DNA of 64,000 nucleotides from Tomitella cavernea (GCF_016599145.1 NZ_JAENKO010000003.1:62001-126000), one strand, 5' to 3'. Shown: positions 1 to 10,517, numbered from the stretch's first letter. The notes: generated by a model not told the origin, from the sequence alone. Translations and numbers: made by a program.

Positions 1-3000
1 AGCACGTACGGTCCATGCGGCTGGATCTCCCGCAGCGGCGCCAGATACTGCTCGGCACGCTCGGCGATCTCGCCCTCGACGCGTTCGAACCCGTACATCG
101 GCGTGCCCTCGGGCAGCCTGCGCAGCAGCGGTTCGTAGACCACCGTGGAGCCGCCTGCCGGGTGGAAGACGAACACCGGGGTGGCGTCGCCGCCCTCGGG
201 CCGGGCGCGCAGCGTGCGCACCAGACCCACATCGTCGCCCTCGAGGTGCTCGCGGACCGGGCCGGACAGCTCCTCGACGGTGCCGGCAGAGCGGATCTGT
301 TCCGCGGTGATCTCCCCGCCCGCGCGCTCGGTGAGCCGCGCTGCCAGGGCGTCCGCCGTGGCGTCGTCCAGCGTCTCAAGCGGCGTGAAGATGCCCTTCG
401 CCGAACGTCCGACGACCAGGGCCCAGGTGCCGAAGGTCAGCCGCTCGGCCGCGTCCCGTGGTGGCACGTCCTGGGCCCTGTCGGCGGCGGGCGCCGCGGC
501 GGCAGGGGCAGCCGCAGCTTCTGCCCTCTCCGTCGCCGGCTCTGACTCCGCCGCTGCGTCTGCCTCTGATTCCGACGCTGCGTCAGTTTCACGCCGCTGC
601 TGCTCGGCCAGCGCGGCCACCTCCTCGCGGTTGTCCACCGCGTACCGCAGGTAACCGGCCACCTCCTGCAGGTTGGCGTCGCGCACCGCCTGCAGCTGCA
701 GCTGGGGGATGTCGAACTCGTATTCCACGCGGTTCTTGATGCGCACGGCCATCAGCGAATCGAGGCCCAGCTCGATGAGCGGGATCTCCCGCGGCAGGTC
801 CTCGGCCGCGAACCCCATGGACTCGGCGACGATCTGGGTCAGCCTGTCGTCGAGGCTCACCGGACCGTCCGGATCCCACCGCTCGGGGGCGGACTCCGCA
901 TCGGCGAACTCGTCGTCCGCCGCGCCCTCGTCCATCGCCGCCACTGCCGCCGGCGGGGCGAGGACAGCCCGCTCGGGCAGGGGCGCCGGAGATGTGACCA
1001 CCGCCTCGGTGAGCAGACGGAACGCCCCGTCGGCACCGCGCGCGTGCACTTGCACGGACGCGCCGCCCAGGTGCGGGGTCAGCGTGGTGGTCAGGGTGTC
1101 CGCGCCGTCCGCGTCGCCGTGGTGCTGCACCGCCCCCAGCGCCGGCTCCGACAGCAGTTGCCCTGCTGCGGCCACCACCAGTCGGTTGGCGTCCGGTACC
1201 GCCGAAGCTGCGATCTCCCAGGCATGGCGGCCGTCCGGCAGCGCCACGTGCGTCCCGGGGATGCGCCCGACTCCCCCTCCGCCCACGCGCACGTCCACCC
1301 AGTGCGGCTTGCGCAGCCACGGCGTCCGCGGCGGATCCGCATACGGCCCGGGCGCGAACAGCGTCGTCAGATCCACCTTGTGGCCGTGCACGTACAACGA
1401 CGCCAACGCCCGCAACACGTTCAGCGGTTCGTCCTCCTTGCGCTTGAGCGTCTGGATCAGCTGCGGCTCGGTCACGCCGGCGTCGAAGGAGGTCATGGCG
1501 ATGGACATGAGCGTCACCGGGTTGGGCGCGAATTCGACGAACGTCGTGTGCCCCGCGGCCAGGGCGTTCTTGGCGCCCTGGTCGAAATACACGCTGTGCC
1601 GCATGTTCTTCGACCAGTGGGCCTCGTCGTGCAGCCCGTCGGTGCCGGCGGGGAACCGCTGACCCTCATGCACCGAGGAGAACAGGGCCGTCGTCAGCGG
1701 GAACGTCTCCAGCCCGGCCAGCTCGGCCACCAGCTCGCCGAGGATCGGGTCCACCTGCGAGGTGTGGCTGGCCGCGTTGGTCTTGAGCACGTGGTGGAAC
1801 TTGCCCAGCTCCTCGCACCGGGCCACCATCGCCTGCACCTGCGGCTCGGGCCCGCCGATCACCGTCTGGTTGGGGGCCGCGTAGACGCACACCTCCAGGT
1901 CGGGGAACTCGCTGAGCGCGTCATGGATCTCGCCCGCGCTGTACTCGACGATCGCCATCTTGCGGATGTCGTCGCCGGTGACGGTCTTCTCGCCCTCGTC
2001 CATGAGCCGTGAGCGCACGCAGATCACTCGTGTGGCGTCCTCGAGGGACAGCCCGCCGGAAACGTAGGCGGCGGACGCCTCCCCCATTGAATGCCCCAGC
2101 ACGCCGGCCGGCTCGGCGCCGTGGTGGCGCAGCAGGATCGACAGCGCCACCTGGATGGCGTAGATCCCCACCTGCGAGGTCTCGATGCCGTAGTCCTGGG
2201 CGTCGTCCATGATCATCTCGCCGACTCGGAAGCCGGACTCGGCGTCGATGTACTCGTCGATCTCATCGATGGCGGCGCGGAACACCGCGTTGGCCTGATA
2301 GAGCTGTTTGGCCATCTTGCGGTGCTGGGATCCGTATCCGGAGTACACCCAGATGGGGCCCTCCGCAGCGGGCGCGTCCGCGACCAGCACGTTGGGCGCG
2401 GGCTTGCCGGTAGCCACGGCCCGCAGCCCGGCAATGGCCTCGGAGCGGGTGGCGGCGAGCACCACGGCGCGGGAGCGGCCGTGGTTGCGTCGCGAGAGTG
2501 TGCGACCGACGTTCACCAACGGAGTACGGCTGCCCTCGGCGGTTTCGAGCCAGTTGGCCAGCTCGGCAGCAGCGCGGCGGCGACGCGACGGCATCGGTCC
2601 GGACACCGCCAGCAGGACGGCCTCCGCCGCCTCGTCCTGTGCGGGCTCCTGCGGCGCCTCGACGCCCGCGACCTGTCCGGCCGCCTCTTCATCCGGCTCG
2701 TCGGCCGGCACGTGCTCGCGGAGCACCACGTGCGCGTTGGTGCCGCCGAATCCGAAACCCGACACGCCCGCCACCGCCGTGCCGCCGTACCGGGGCCACG
2801 GGGTGTTCTGCGTGACCATCCGCAGGTGTGCGGACTCGAAGTCGATGTGCGGGTTGGAGGCGCGGAAATGCAGCGACGCCGGAATGGTGCCGTGCGACAT
2901 GCCCAGTGCCACTTTGATCAGCCCCGCCGCGCCGGCGGCCGCCTCGAGGTGCCCGAAATTGGTCTTGGCGGAGCCGAGCAGCGCCGGCGCATCGGCCGCG

Positions 3001-4361
3001 CGGCCCGCGCCCACGACCCGCCCCAGCGCCCCGGCCTCGATGGGGTCGCCCAGCACCGTGCCGGTGCCGTGCGCCTCGATGTAGTCCACCCGGCTCGGGA
3101 CGATGCCCGCGTCCCGGTACGCCTGGCGCAGCACGTCCACCTGTGCCTCCGGGTTGGGTGCGGTGAGACCGTTGGACCGGCCGTCCTGGTTGACGGCGCT
3201 ACCCGCGATCACCGCAAGGATGCTGTCGCCGTCCCGCTCGGCGTCCGCGACGCGCTTGAGAACCAGCATGCCGCCGCCCTCGGACCGGATCATGCCGTCG
3301 GCGTCGTCGGAGAACGCCTTGATGCGGCCGTCGGGGGCCATGACGCCGAGCTCGGAGAAGCCGAGGCTGGCCGGCGGGGCCACGAGCATGTTGGTGCCGC
3401 CGGCGACGGCCAGCTCCGCTTCGCCCGACCGCAGTGCGCGCACCGCCTGGTGCACGGCCACGAGCGACGACGAGCACGCGGTATCCAGCGCCACCGAGGG
3501 GCCCCGGAAGTCGAAGAAATAGGAGATGCGGTTGGCGACGATCGCCGTGGAGTTTCCGGTGATCCCGTACGGGTGCGACACGGCGGGGTCGGCGGCCTCC
3601 AACAGCGCATAGTCGTTCGCCGAGGTGCCGACGAACACTCCGACGCGCGCGCCCCGCAGCTCGTTGGCCGGCAGGTGCGCGTGCTCCAGCGCCTCCCAGG
3701 TGAGCTCCATCGCCAGGCGCTGCTGCGGGTCCACGTGCTCAACCTCGCGCGGCGACATCGAGAAGAACTCCGCGTCGAACCCCTTGACGTCGTCCAGGTA
3801 TCCGCCGCGGGTGTTCGCAGCGTCGATGGCGGCGGCCACCGCGGGGTCCGAGCGATACTCCTCCCAACGGCCGTCGGGCAGGTCGCCGATGCCGTCGCGG
3901 CCCGCGGCCAGCATCTCCCACATCTCGCCCGGAGTGGTGCCGGCGCCGGGGAACCGAGTCGCCACGCCCACGATCGCAATGTCGTGGGCATCGGCCCCGC
4001 CGATGCCGCCGCCCTGCAGGAAGTACGCGTCGTCCAGCGGCAGCGGCTCGTCTGCCGCCGGGCCGTCGACGATCCGCTGCGCCAGGGAGGCGATGGTGGG
4101 GTGCTGGTAGACGATGGTGGCGTCGAGAACGGTGCCCACGCGGTCCTCGATCTCACCGCTGAGCGTCACCGCGTCGCGGGACGACAGGCCGAACTCCTCC
4201 ATCGGGCGGTGCTCGTCCACCTCGGCCCGTGCCAGGCCTGTGGCCTCCACGACCCAGTCGACCAGCCAGGCCCGCAGTGCGCCCACCGTCATCGGCGCGG
4301 CACTGTCACCCCCCGCGCCCTGCACTGTCCCTGCGGTGTTGTCCGACCGGCTATCCGTCAT
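1..4361 (-). CDS. pks13: Polyketide synthase Pks13 (mycolic acid condensase), C-terminus outside window
   Basis: This enzyme performs the final Claisen-type condensation of mycolic acid synthesis, joining a FadD32-activated meromycolate to a carboxylated acyl chain. About 1453 residues are visible from the ATG at 4361. An N-terminal carrier domain lies near residues 30-100, with phosphopantetheine Ser about 61 in FGLSSRD. The ketosynthase spans about 125-555 (Cys about 296 in TACSSS, His in EAHGTGT and NFGHLE). The acyltransferase spans about 660-1000 (GHSMGEA, Ser about 758). A second carrier domain follows (GLDSL, Ser about 1202), then an Ala/Glu-rich linker. A thioesterase begins near 1390 (FHPAGG) and runs off the left edge. 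The PPB-KS-AT-PPB-TE order is diagnostic. The gene lies directly downstream of fadD32, as in mycobacteria. Confidence 0.97.
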   Translation of the reverse strand, partial: MTDSRSDNTAGTVQGAGGDSAAPMTVGALRAWLVDWVVEATGLARAEVDEHRPMEEFGLSSRDAVTLSGEIEDRVGTVLDATIVYQHPTIASLAQRIVDGPAADEPLPLDDAYFLQGGGIGGADAHDIAIVGVATRFPGAGTTPGEMWEMLAAGRDGIGDLPDGRWEEYRSDPAVAAAIDAANTRGGYLDDVKGFDAEFFSMSPREVEHVDPQQRLAMELTWEALEHAHLPANELRGARVGVFVGTSANDYALLEAADPAVSHPYGITGNSTAIVANRISYFFDFRGPSVALDTACSSSLVAVHQAVRALRSGEAELAVAGGTNMLVAPPASLGFSELGVMAPDGRIKAFSDDADGMIRSEGGGMLVLKRVADAERDGDSILAVIAGSAVNQDGRSNGLTAPNPEAQVDVLRQAYRDAGIVPSRVDYIEAHGTGTVLGDPIEAGALGRVVGAGRAADAPALLGSAKTNFGHLEAAAGAAGLIKVALGMSHGTIPASLHFRASNPHIDFESAHLRMVTQNTPWPRYGGTAVAGVSGFGFGGTNAHVVLREHVPADEPDEEAAGQVAGVEAPQEPAQDEAAEAVLLAVSGPMPSRRRRAAAELANWLETAEGSRTPLVNVGRTLSRRNHGRSRAVVLAATRSEAIAGLRAVATGKPAPNVLVADAPAAEGPIWVYSGYGSQHRKMAKQLYQANAVFRAAIDEIDEYIDAESGFRVGEMIMDDAQDYGIETSQVGIYAIQVALSILLRHHGAEPAGVLGHSMGEASAAYVSGGLSLEDATRVICVRSRLMDEGEKTVTGDDIRKMAIVEYSAGEIHDALSEFPDLEVCVYAAPNQTVIGGPEPQVQAMVARCEELGKFHHVLKTNAASHTSQVDPILGELVAELAGLETFPLTTALFSSVHEGQRFPAGTDGLHDEAHWSKNMRHSVYFDQGAKNALAAGHTTFVEFAPNPVTLMSIAMTSFDAGVTEPQLIQTLKRKEDEPLNVLRALASLYVHGHKVDLTTLFAPGPYADPPRTPWLRKPHWVDVRVGGGGVGRIPGTHVALPDGRHAWEIAASAVPDANRLVVAAAGQLLSEPALGAVQHHGDADGADTLTTTLTPHLGGASVQVHARGADGAFRLLTEAVVTSPAPLPERAVLAPPAAVAAMDEGAADDEFADAESAPERWDPDGPVSLDDRLTQIVAESMGFAAEDLPREIPLIELGLDSLMAVRIKNRVEYEFDIPQLQLQAVRDANLQEVAGYLRYAVDNREEVAALAEQQRRETDAASESEADAAAESEPATERAEAAAAPAAAAPAADRAQDVPPRDAAERLTFGTWALVVGRSAKGIFTPLETLDDATADALAARLTERAGGEITAEQIRSAGTVEELSGPVREHLEGDDVGLVRTLRARPEGGDATPVFVFHPAGGSTVVYEPLLRRLPEGTPMYGFERVEGEIAERAEQYLAPLREIQPHGPYV

Positions 4362-4451
4362 GCCACCTGCTTCGTGTGTTCGTCGGGTGTCGTGCGTGTG
4401 CGGGGCCGCGCCGGGCGCCGCTGCGGTGGTGCCGTACCACCGGGCCCGCTG

Positions 4452-6341
4452 CTACTCGTGGCTGTCCGGGAAGGCCTGCTGCGTGTAGCCGCCGCGCAGC
4501 GTGCCCTCGATGTAGGCCGCCTTGCAGGCCCGCCTTGCGATCTTGCCACTCGAGGTGCGCGGGATCGACCCCGCAGGAACCAGCAGCACGTCCCGGGCGG
4601 TCACCCCGTGCCGCGTGGAGATCGCGCCCCGCACCGCGTCCGCGATGGGGACCGGGTCGGCCTTGCCCTTGCCGGGCGCCCGCTCGGCCACCACCACGAG
4701 CTGTTCGGAGGCATCGTCGCGGTCCGGGGCCAGCCCGCTGCCGGCGTGCCCGAACACCTCCGGCGGCAGCTGGTTGAGCGGCACGGAGAACGCCGCCGCG
4801 AAGCCGGGGCGGATGGCCGCGGACTCTTCTTGGGCGGTGATCTCGAGGTCCTGCGGGTAGTGGTTGCGGCCGTCCACGATGACGAGGTCCTTGACGCGGC
4901 CGGTGATGAACAGCTGCCCGTCGAAGTACACGCCGTAGTCGCCGGTGCGCATCCACTGGGCCTCGTCGGGTGCGCCCTGCGCGTGGGTGCCGTCCTCGAT
5001 GCGCTTGACCAGACGATTGCGGAAGGTCTGCTCGGTCTCGTCGGGGCGGGCCCAGTACCCCAGGCCGATGTTGTCGCCGTGCAGCCAGATCTCGCCCACG
5101 TGGCCGTCGGCCTGTTCCACGCCGGTGTCGGGGTCGACGATGGCGGCCCACTGGCTCACCGCGACGTGCCCGCACGCCACCTGCGGCACGGCGCCGGGCG
5201 CATCCTGGGCCACCGGCATCATGCGCCCACGCCCCAGCTCCGTCCGGTCCACGTACACCACGCGCGCCGGGGTGGCGGCCGCGGTGGTGGACACGAACAG
5301 TGTCGCCTCGGCCATGCCGTAGCTGGGCTTGATCGCCGTCGGCGAGAGCCCGTACGGCTCGAACGCTTCGTTGAACTTGCGCATGGACGTGGTGGTGACC
5401 GGCTCCGAGCCGTTGATCAGCCCGATCACGTTGCTCAGGTCCAGCACCTCGCCGTCCTTCGGCACACCGCGCACCGCGGCGTGCTCGAAGGCGAAGTTGG
5501 GGGCCGCCGCGAACGTGGGGGCGCCGTCGCCGGAGGCCGCGAGCTCACGTATCCAGCGGCCGGGCCGCTGCACGAACGCGCGCGGCGACATGATGGTCAC
5601 ATACCGGCCGCCCACCGCGGGAAGGATCACGGTGAGCAGGCCCATGTCGTGGAACAGCGGCAGCCAGGTGACGCCCCGCGACTCCAGCGTGAGCCCGATG
5701 CCGTCCGCCATCTGCGCCGCGTTGGTCAGCACGCCGCGGTGGGTGATCTCCACGCCGGCGGGCGTGCGCGTGGAACCGGAGGTGTACTGGAGGTAGGCGA
5801 TGGAGTCCAGCGCGGCCTCGGGGCTGGTCCAGGAGTCCGCGACGTCGTCGGGGATCGCATCGACGGCGATGATCCGCGGGCGCTCCTTGGCGGGCAGATG
5901 CCGGAACAGCTTGCGCACCCCGGCCGCCGAGCCGGTGGCCGTGAGGATGGCGGCGGGCGTGCAGTCGCCCAGGACGGCCTCGAGCCGATCACCATGGCCG
6001 GGCTCGTCCGGGTCGAACAACGGCACCGCGATGGTGCCCGCGTAGATCGCGGCGAAGAAGGAGATGACGTAGTCGAGGCCCTGCGGCGCGAGGATCGCGA
6101 CGCGGTCGCCCGGCTGCGTGACCTGCTGCAGGCGCGCGGCGATGGCACGCGACCGCACCCCGAATTGTTCCCAGGTGAGTTCGTGCACCTCGCCGTCCCG
6201 CGACGTCGAGTAGTCGATGTACCTGTAGGCGAGCGTCCCCGCGGAGGTGACGGTGTTCTCCTCGACGTAGTCGACCAGCGTGCGCCCCGGGTCGAGGCTC
6301 ACCTGCCCGTTGTCGTCGTAGAAGTCGCCGATCAGTTCCAT
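4452..6341 (-). CDS. fadD32: Long-chain fatty-acyl-AMP ligase FadD32
   Basis: FadD32 adenylates meromycolic acid and loads it on the N-terminal carrier domain of Pks13. The 629-residue product matches the family length. It carries the adenylation motifs YLQYTSGST, the region around [54 protein letters not shown], and C-terminal [12 protein letters not shown]. The start is ATG at 6341 ([10 protein letters not shown]); an in-frame extension to 6371 has no homologous character. About 90 bp separate it from pks13 downstream, so the two are probably cotranscribed. Identification is secure from the motifs and from synteny with Rv3801c. Confidence 0.97.
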   Translation of the reverse strand: MELIGDFYDDNGQVSLDPGRTLVDYVEENTVTSAGTLAYRYIDYSTSRDGEVHELTWEQFGVRSRAIAARLQQVTQPGDRVAILAPQGLDYVISFFAAIYAGTIAVPLFDPDEPGHGDRLEAVLGDCTPAAILTATGSAAGVRKLFRHLPAKERPRIIAVDAIPDDVADSWTSPEAALDSIAYLQYTSGSTRTPAGVEITHRGVLTNAAQMADGIGLTLESRGVTWLPLFHDMGLLTVILPAVGGRYVTIMSPRAFVQRPGRWIRELAASGDGAPTFAAAPNFAFEHAAVRGVPKDGEVLDLSNVIGLINGSEPVTTTSMRKFNEAFEPYGLSPTAIKPSYGMAEATLFVSTTAAATPARVVYVDRTELGRGRMMPVAQDAPGAVPQVACGHVAVSQWAAIVDPDTGVEQADGHVGEIWLHGDNIGLGYWARPDETEQTFRNRLVKRIEDGTHAQGAPDEAQWMRTGDYGVYFDGQLFITGRVKDLVIVDGRNHYPQDLEITAQEESAAIRPGFAAAFSVPLNQLPPEVFGHAGSGLAPDRDDASEQLVVVAERAPGKGKADPVPIADAVRGAISTRHGVTARDVLLVPAGSIPRTSSGKIARRACKAAYIEGTLRGGYTQQAFPDSHE

Positions 6342-6668
6342 CCCTACTCCTGTCAGTCCCGCTCGAGGCACGCGGACACCCCGGCGCCCTCCTGCGCCGC
6401 CGCGCCCTCGGTTCCGCCACCGGCCACCACCGCGCGCGCATGCATCGGGACCTCCCCGGCCGCACGCCCGCGTCCTCCGTAGCCGACGCAGATCACGAAC
6501 ATGTTACTGAAGCGTCCGCACGGGCGCGAAACCAGTACCCGCGACGCGGTGTAGCACACCGGCCCGGCCGGCTCCGCGTCCCAGCCTGCGCCGCCCCCGC
6601 GGGAGCACGACCGAAGCCCGTGGTCACCATACCGGCATCGCGGCGCATCCACCGCGCCGGAGGCGCCC
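6342..6668. other. Intergenic region upstream of fadD32
   Basis: These 327 bases separate the fadD32 start from the end of the cutinase-like gene. I see no convincing gene: the open frames here are high-GC shadows without family motifs. A short palindrome AACATGTT lies at 6498-6505. The region probably carries the fadD32-pks13 promoter, but no clear -35/-10 pair can be assigned. Confidence 0.5.
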
Positions 6669-7679
6669 CTAGTCGTGCGCCGGATGCGGCGCTCCCTCGA
6701 TGAGATCCTCCGCCCAGCCGGTCAGGTACTGGGTGGCCGTCCGCCCGCCGGGCAGGATCGGGTTGGAGCCGTAAAGCGCGTGCACCGGGGCCGAGACCGC
6801 CGTGCCGAGCTTGGTCAGCGTGCCGATGAGGTCGCCGGCGAGGTTCGCGGGCGCGTCGCAGATGAGATCGCCGGGCGCGCAGATCTGCACGGTGCGGTCG
6901 GCGAGCACGCCGAACCCGTCGGGCCGCGCGCCGGTCATCGTGGTCCCCGGAAAACCCGGAACGTCGTGCAGTCCGCCCAGCATCACCTCGGCACCGACAC
7001 CGGTGGGCACACCCAGCTGCGTCGTCGCCGCGCCGGGCGCATCCGCGTCGCGACGCCCGTCGGCGACGAGCCCCACTCCCAGCACGAGGTCTGCCGGCAC
7101 CGGGCCGTTACCGTGCCCGATCTGCGCGGCCACGTCCCCCGCGATCACCGCGCCCTGCGAGAACCCGATGAGCACGTAGCTCGTCAATGGGCACTCGGAA
7201 TAGCGGTCGGCCAGGATCTGCCGCGTGGCCTCGGTGCCCGCCTCACGGCTGGCGTCGTAGGTGGTCTCCGGCGGCGCGAACGGCCGCGCGAACTGCGCCA
7301 CATACGGGACCGTCACCACGTCCACCCGGCCGCCTTCGTCGTCGCCGGAGCCGGCGCCGAATTTGTCCTGCACCGGCTGCGTCACGCCTAGCAGCAGCGC
7401 GTTCGGGTTGAACTCGGGGTGGTGCGGGTCGTCGTCGGGCGAGCTCTCCCACGTGCCCGGCACCGCCACCATCTGCACGTCGGGGCACGATGCCGGTTGT
7501 GCCTGTGGAGGCGGCGTGGTGGGCGCCGGTCCCGGCCCGGGGGGCGGCGGGGCGGACGGCCGCTGCTGCAACCATACGGCGACGGCCGCGACCACGACGA
7601 CGATCGCGAGCAGCACGAGCGCCGACAGCCACCGCCGGCCGCGCGTGCGCCCACGCCTGGACCTGCGGGCGGCCATCAT
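6669..7679 (-). CDS. Cutinase-like serine esterase/phospholipase, Rv3802c (Culp6) type
   Basis: This is a membrane-anchored alpha/beta hydrolase of the cutinase family. Its mycobacterial counterpart is an essential cell-envelope lipase encoded beside the mycolate genes. The 336-residue length equals that of Rv3802c. After a basic N-terminus there is one transmembrane segment (about residues 17-36), then a Pro-rich linker (about 41-63) and the catalytic domain. The nucleophile elbow GFSQG has Ser at about 174, inside SYVLIGFSQGAVIAGD. The start is ATG at 7679 (a second ATG follows at 7676); longer in-frame extensions are Arg-rich shadow sequence. It sits between fadD32 and the mycolyltransferases, as in mycobacteria, although the downstream gap is 327 bp. 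Confidence 0.9.
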   Translation of the reverse strand: MMAARRSRRGRTRGRRWLSALVLLAIVVVVAAVAVWLQQRPSAPPPPGPGPAPTTPPPQAQPASCPDVQMVAVPGTWESSPDDDPHHPEFNPNALLLGVTQPVQDKFGAGSGDDEGGRVDVVTVPYVAQFARPFAPPETTYDASREAGTEATRQILADRYSECPLTSYVLIGFSQGAVIAGDVAAQIGHGNGPVPADLVLGVGLVADGRRDADAPGAATTQLGVPTGVGAEVMLGGLHDVPGFPGTTMTGARPDGFGVLADRTVQICAPGDLICDAPANLAGDLIGTLTKLGTAVSAPVHALYGSNPILPGGRTATQYLTGWAEDLIEGAPHPAHD

Positions 7680-7734
7680 CGCGCGCGCCCGGCGTGCGAC
7701 GCGAACGGACCCGCTCCGAACCTCACGGGCCTCG

Positions 7735-8280
7735 TCACGTGCAGAGCTTGCTCTGCGCGGTGGCGATGAATGCCGCGGCGTCCTTCTCCGCGTCCACTTG
7801 CGCGCCCCGCGACTGGGCGTCGAGCGCGATGGTCGCCAGGACCGTCGCATGAATCTGGTCGGCCGGGGTATCGCTGCTCTCCGCGGCGCACACGTAGTTG
7901 CCCGTGCTCACCGCCGAGTCGGAGGCTTCGGCGAAGCCGATCTTCTGGCTGCGCAGCGCGTCGAGGAACACCTCGTCGCGCTGTGTCAACGCGGTGTCGG
8001 TGGGCCCGGGGTAGTCGCTGGGCAGCGCCTGCGGCGTCTCCGGCGGTGCCGTCTTCGGCACCGCAGTGGGACGCGGGTCCACGGGCCGGGCCGTCGCGTC
8101 CGCGCTCGTTGCACCGCTCCCGGCAGCCGCGGTGGTCGCAGGCGCCGAGGTCGCGGCGCTGGGCGTAGAGCTCACCGTCGAATCGTTGCCGCCGCACGCG
8201 GACAGGCCGCCTGCGAGGGCGACCACCGCCGCCGCAGCCGCGACCGCGCCGAACCTGCTGCGGTGTGCTGTGCTCTTCAT
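7735..8280 (-). CDS. DUF732-type lipoprotein
   Basis: This is a predicted secreted lipoprotein of 181 residues. It has a signal peptide and lipobox (LAGGLSACGG, Cys about 25), then a Thr/Ala/Pro-rich linker. The C-terminal domain (about residues 110-181) has two cysteines (NYVCAAE and SKLCT) and resembles DUF732 proteins common in mycolata. ATG at 8280 begins a textbook signal sequence. The molecular role is unknown. It lies 55 bp upstream of the cutinase-like gene on the same strand and could be cotranscribed with it. M. tuberculosis has no lipoprotein at this position between Rv3802c and Rv3803c, so it is a lineage-specific addition. Confidence 0.8.
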   Translation of the reverse strand: MKSTAHRSRFGAVAAAAAVVALAGGLSACGGNDSTVSSTPSAATSAPATTAAAGSGATSADATARPVDPRPTAVPKTAPPETPQALPSDYPGPTDTALTQRDEVFLDALRSQKIGFAEASDSAVSTGNYVCAAESSDTPADQIHATVLATIALDAQSRGAQVDAEKDAAAFIATAQSKLCT

Positions 8281-8380
8281 CGGGACCTCACCACTACGGA
8301 AACGCTCCGCCTCTCGACCTGCCCTGCCACGTCCGCCCGACCTGCCACTCCTGCGCATTCCATCGTTCCGGCGCGACCCG

Positions 8381-10285
8381 TCACTTCTGCGCGACCTCGG
8401 TCTTGCCGTCCGCCACTGTAATGGTGCCGTGCTCGAAGTCCTGGGCCACGCCGCCCGGGACCGCGCGCTGGTCGCCCGTGGGGAATCCGAGGGGGCCGTT
8501 CTCGAAGCCCTGCTCCTCCCAGGCGTCGAAGATCGGGCCGTACTGGATCGACCAGGCCCCGGTGCCGGCGGTCCAGTAGACGATCCCCTTGTCGAACCGG
8601 TTGTACTTGCCGATGCCGTTGGGCGTGGTCGTCTCGTCGGACGTGGGCACGCCCATCGCACCGCCCTCGGCGCCCAGGGTGTTGTACTTGTCGCGGATGG
8701 CCCCCTGCACCTCGTAGGCGCCCTTGTCGGTGACGTAGATGGAGCCGACCTGGAAGTCCTGCACGGTGCCGGAGGCGCCGTCCATCGGGCGCGGGTCGGA
8801 CGTCGGGTAGCCGAGGATCCCGGCCTCCCAGCCCAGCGAGCCCCACTTGTCGAGCACCGGCCCCTTGACCATGTGCGCCCCGGTCTGCGGCATCCAGTAG
8901 ATGGACCCGTTCTGGAAGGCGTTGTACCGCCCGTGCCCGTCCGGCGTCGCCAGCTCGTTGCTCACGGGCAGCCCCAGGTCGCCGCCCGGGCCGCCGACCT
9001 GCTGGTAGCGCCCGCCGATCGCGCCCGCCACGATCTTCGCTCCCGTGCCGGCGCTCCAGAACACACGGCCCGCGGCGAAGTCCTGCGCACGGCCGCCGGG
9101 CACGTCGTATTCGGGCGTGACGCAGCGGCCCAGCCAGGGCACGCCGTTGGCGAGGTCGCCGATGGCCCCGGTGGCGCGGCAGTCCGGCGCGTCCGGGTCC
9201 ACGTCGAGCGCCTTCGCGATCTGCGGCCACGACTGGTGCATCTCGAATTGCCAGTACGGCCACGAATGCGTGCCGGACGGCCGATAGACCACGTTGGCCG
9301 GGATGCCCTTCTTGTTCAGCTCCGCGGCGAAGTTCTGCGAGGTCATCCGCGAGAGGATCTCGAGGCCCATGCCCGCGATGTTCGTGGAGATGCCGGGGAT
9401 GCCGGACTGTTGGTCGTACGGGCCGGCGAACCCGTTGCCGCTGGAGACGTAGATGCTCATCCCCTTGAGCTTGTCCACGTGCAGCAGCGGGTCCTGTTCG
9501 GTCCAGCGCGGGTCGGACGGCAGGCCCCACATGTTCTGCGAGTGGAAACCGCCCGCGTCGAGCATCGCGAACTGGATCGCCTGCGGCATGCCCAGGGAAG
9601 TCGTGGACAGGATGCCGGAGTACGAGGCGACGAAGTCGAACATGTCCGGGTGCCGCTCGGCCAGCATCATCGCGGCGGTGCCGCCCATCGACAGGCCGGC
9701 GATCGCGGCCTTGTCGGTGCTCGTGCGCCAGTCGTTGTGCAGGATCGGCGGCAGCTCCTTGGTCAGGAACGTCTCCCACTGGTAGTTCTTGCCGTTGTCC
9801 GGCTTGTCCCAGTTCGTGTAGAAGCTCGACTGCCCGCCCACCGGCAGGACCACGTTGACGTTCTTGTCGGCGAAGAAGTCGACGATGTCGGTCTCGATGG
9901 TCCAGCCGCTCTGGTCGTCGCGGGCACGCAGCCCGTCGAGCATGAGCAGCTCGGGGTAGTCCTTGTCGGGGGCGATGTGCCAGTCGCGCCCGACCAGGAT
10001 CTGCACCTGGATGTCCTCGTTCATGGCGGGGGAATGCACCCAGACCGCTACACGGCGGTCGGACAGCCACTGCACCTTGGTCACCTTGACCCCGGCGGGA
10101 ACCGCCTCGCCGGCGGGCGCGGCGTGGGCGACGGGCGCGGCCTGCGGCAGCACCTGCGCGGTCACCGGGAGCGCCAGAGCCGCGGCGAGCGGCACCGCGC
10201 CCCACGCGATGAGCCGGCGGCGCAGCCCCGCCCGCGGACGCCCGTCACGGGACTCCCCGCGATTCCACGACGTGTCAGAGCGCAT
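8381..10285 (-). CDS. Mycolyltransferase (antigen 85 family) with C-terminal LGFP repeats
   Basis: This secreted esterase would transfer mycoloyl groups between trehalose monomycolate and the arabinogalactan or a second trehalose. The protein has 634 residues from ATG at 10285. A Tat-like Arg-rich signal region spans about 1-57. The antigen-85 alpha/beta hydrolase spans about 65-360, with Ser199 in GLSMGG, Glu309 and His340 in SGTHSW. Four or so LGFP-type repeats fill about 370-634 (LGLPVSNE, LGYPTSDP, MGVPTSDE, LGFPTGDQ). LGFP tails are known from corynebacterial PS1-type mycolyltransferases and are thought to hold the enzyme in the wall. A second, tail-less paralogue lies immediately upstream. 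Confidence 0.93.
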   Translation of the reverse strand: MRSDTSWNRGESRDGRPRAGLRRRLIAWGAVPLAAALALPVTAQVLPQAAPVAHAAPAGEAVPAGVKVTKVQWLSDRRVAVWVHSPAMNEDIQVQILVGRDWHIAPDKDYPELLMLDGLRARDDQSGWTIETDIVDFFADKNVNVVLPVGGQSSFYTNWDKPDNGKNYQWETFLTKELPPILHNDWRTSTDKAAIAGLSMGGTAAMMLAERHPDMFDFVASYSGILSTTSLGMPQAIQFAMLDAGGFHSQNMWGLPSDPRWTEQDPLLHVDKLKGMSIYVSSGNGFAGPYDQQSGIPGISTNIAGMGLEILSRMTSQNFAAELNKKGIPANVVYRPSGTHSWPYWQFEMHQSWPQIAKALDVDPDAPDCRATGAIGDLANGVPWLGRCVTPEYDVPGGRAQDFAAGRVFWSAGTGAKIVAGAIGGRYQQVGGPGGDLGLPVSNELATPDGHGRYNAFQNGSIYWMPQTGAHMVKGPVLDKWGSLGWEAGILGYPTSDPRPMDGASGTVQDFQVGSIYVTDKGAYEVQGAIRDKYNTLGAEGGAMGVPTSDETTTPNGIGKYNRFDKGIVYWTAGTGAWSIQYGPIFDAWEEQGFENGPLGFPTGDQRAVPGGVAQDFEHGTITVADGKTEVAQK

Positions 10286-10457
10286 CAAGACTTCCTCGCT
10301 TCGATCCGAAAAAGCGGAAACGACCCGACCACCGTTTCCCGATCACCGTCACAGTAATGCCCACAAGGACAAATCACATCATTCACACGCCGAACATCAG
10401 TCACATCGGGCTGGAGCGGTGCACGGCCGTTCCGGCGCCGACGGTCGTCCCCGGACG

Positions 10458-10493
10458 CGGAGAGGCGCGCGTCTGCGGACGCGCGCCTCTCCG
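10458..10493 (-). terminator. Perfect 15-16 bp hairpin between the two mycolyltransferase genes
   Basis: A GC-rich inverted repeat has left arm GGAGAGGCGCGCGTC (10459-10473), loop TGCG and an exact complementary right arm. One more C-G pair extends the stem. It starts 25 bp past the stop of the 10518 gene, where a transcript terminator is expected. There is no T-run, which is common in actinobacterial hairpin terminators. Confidence 0.75.
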
Positions 10494-10517
10494 TTCGTCA
10501 CGTGTGTGCGGGGCGGA

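Noticed and set aside
2091-6482. 1463-codon plus-strand open frame
   Set aside because: It is antisense to pks13 and fadD32, is rich in His/Arg/Gly with no domain motifs, and reflects GC-skewed third positions of the real genes.
6353-6652. 99-codon minus-strand frame between fadD32 and the cutinase-like gene
   Set aside because: No ribosome site or recognisable motif; it fills a likely promoter region.
8066-10357. 763-codon plus-strand open frame
   Set aside because: It is antisense to the LGFP mycolyltransferase, with no start signal or family resemblance.
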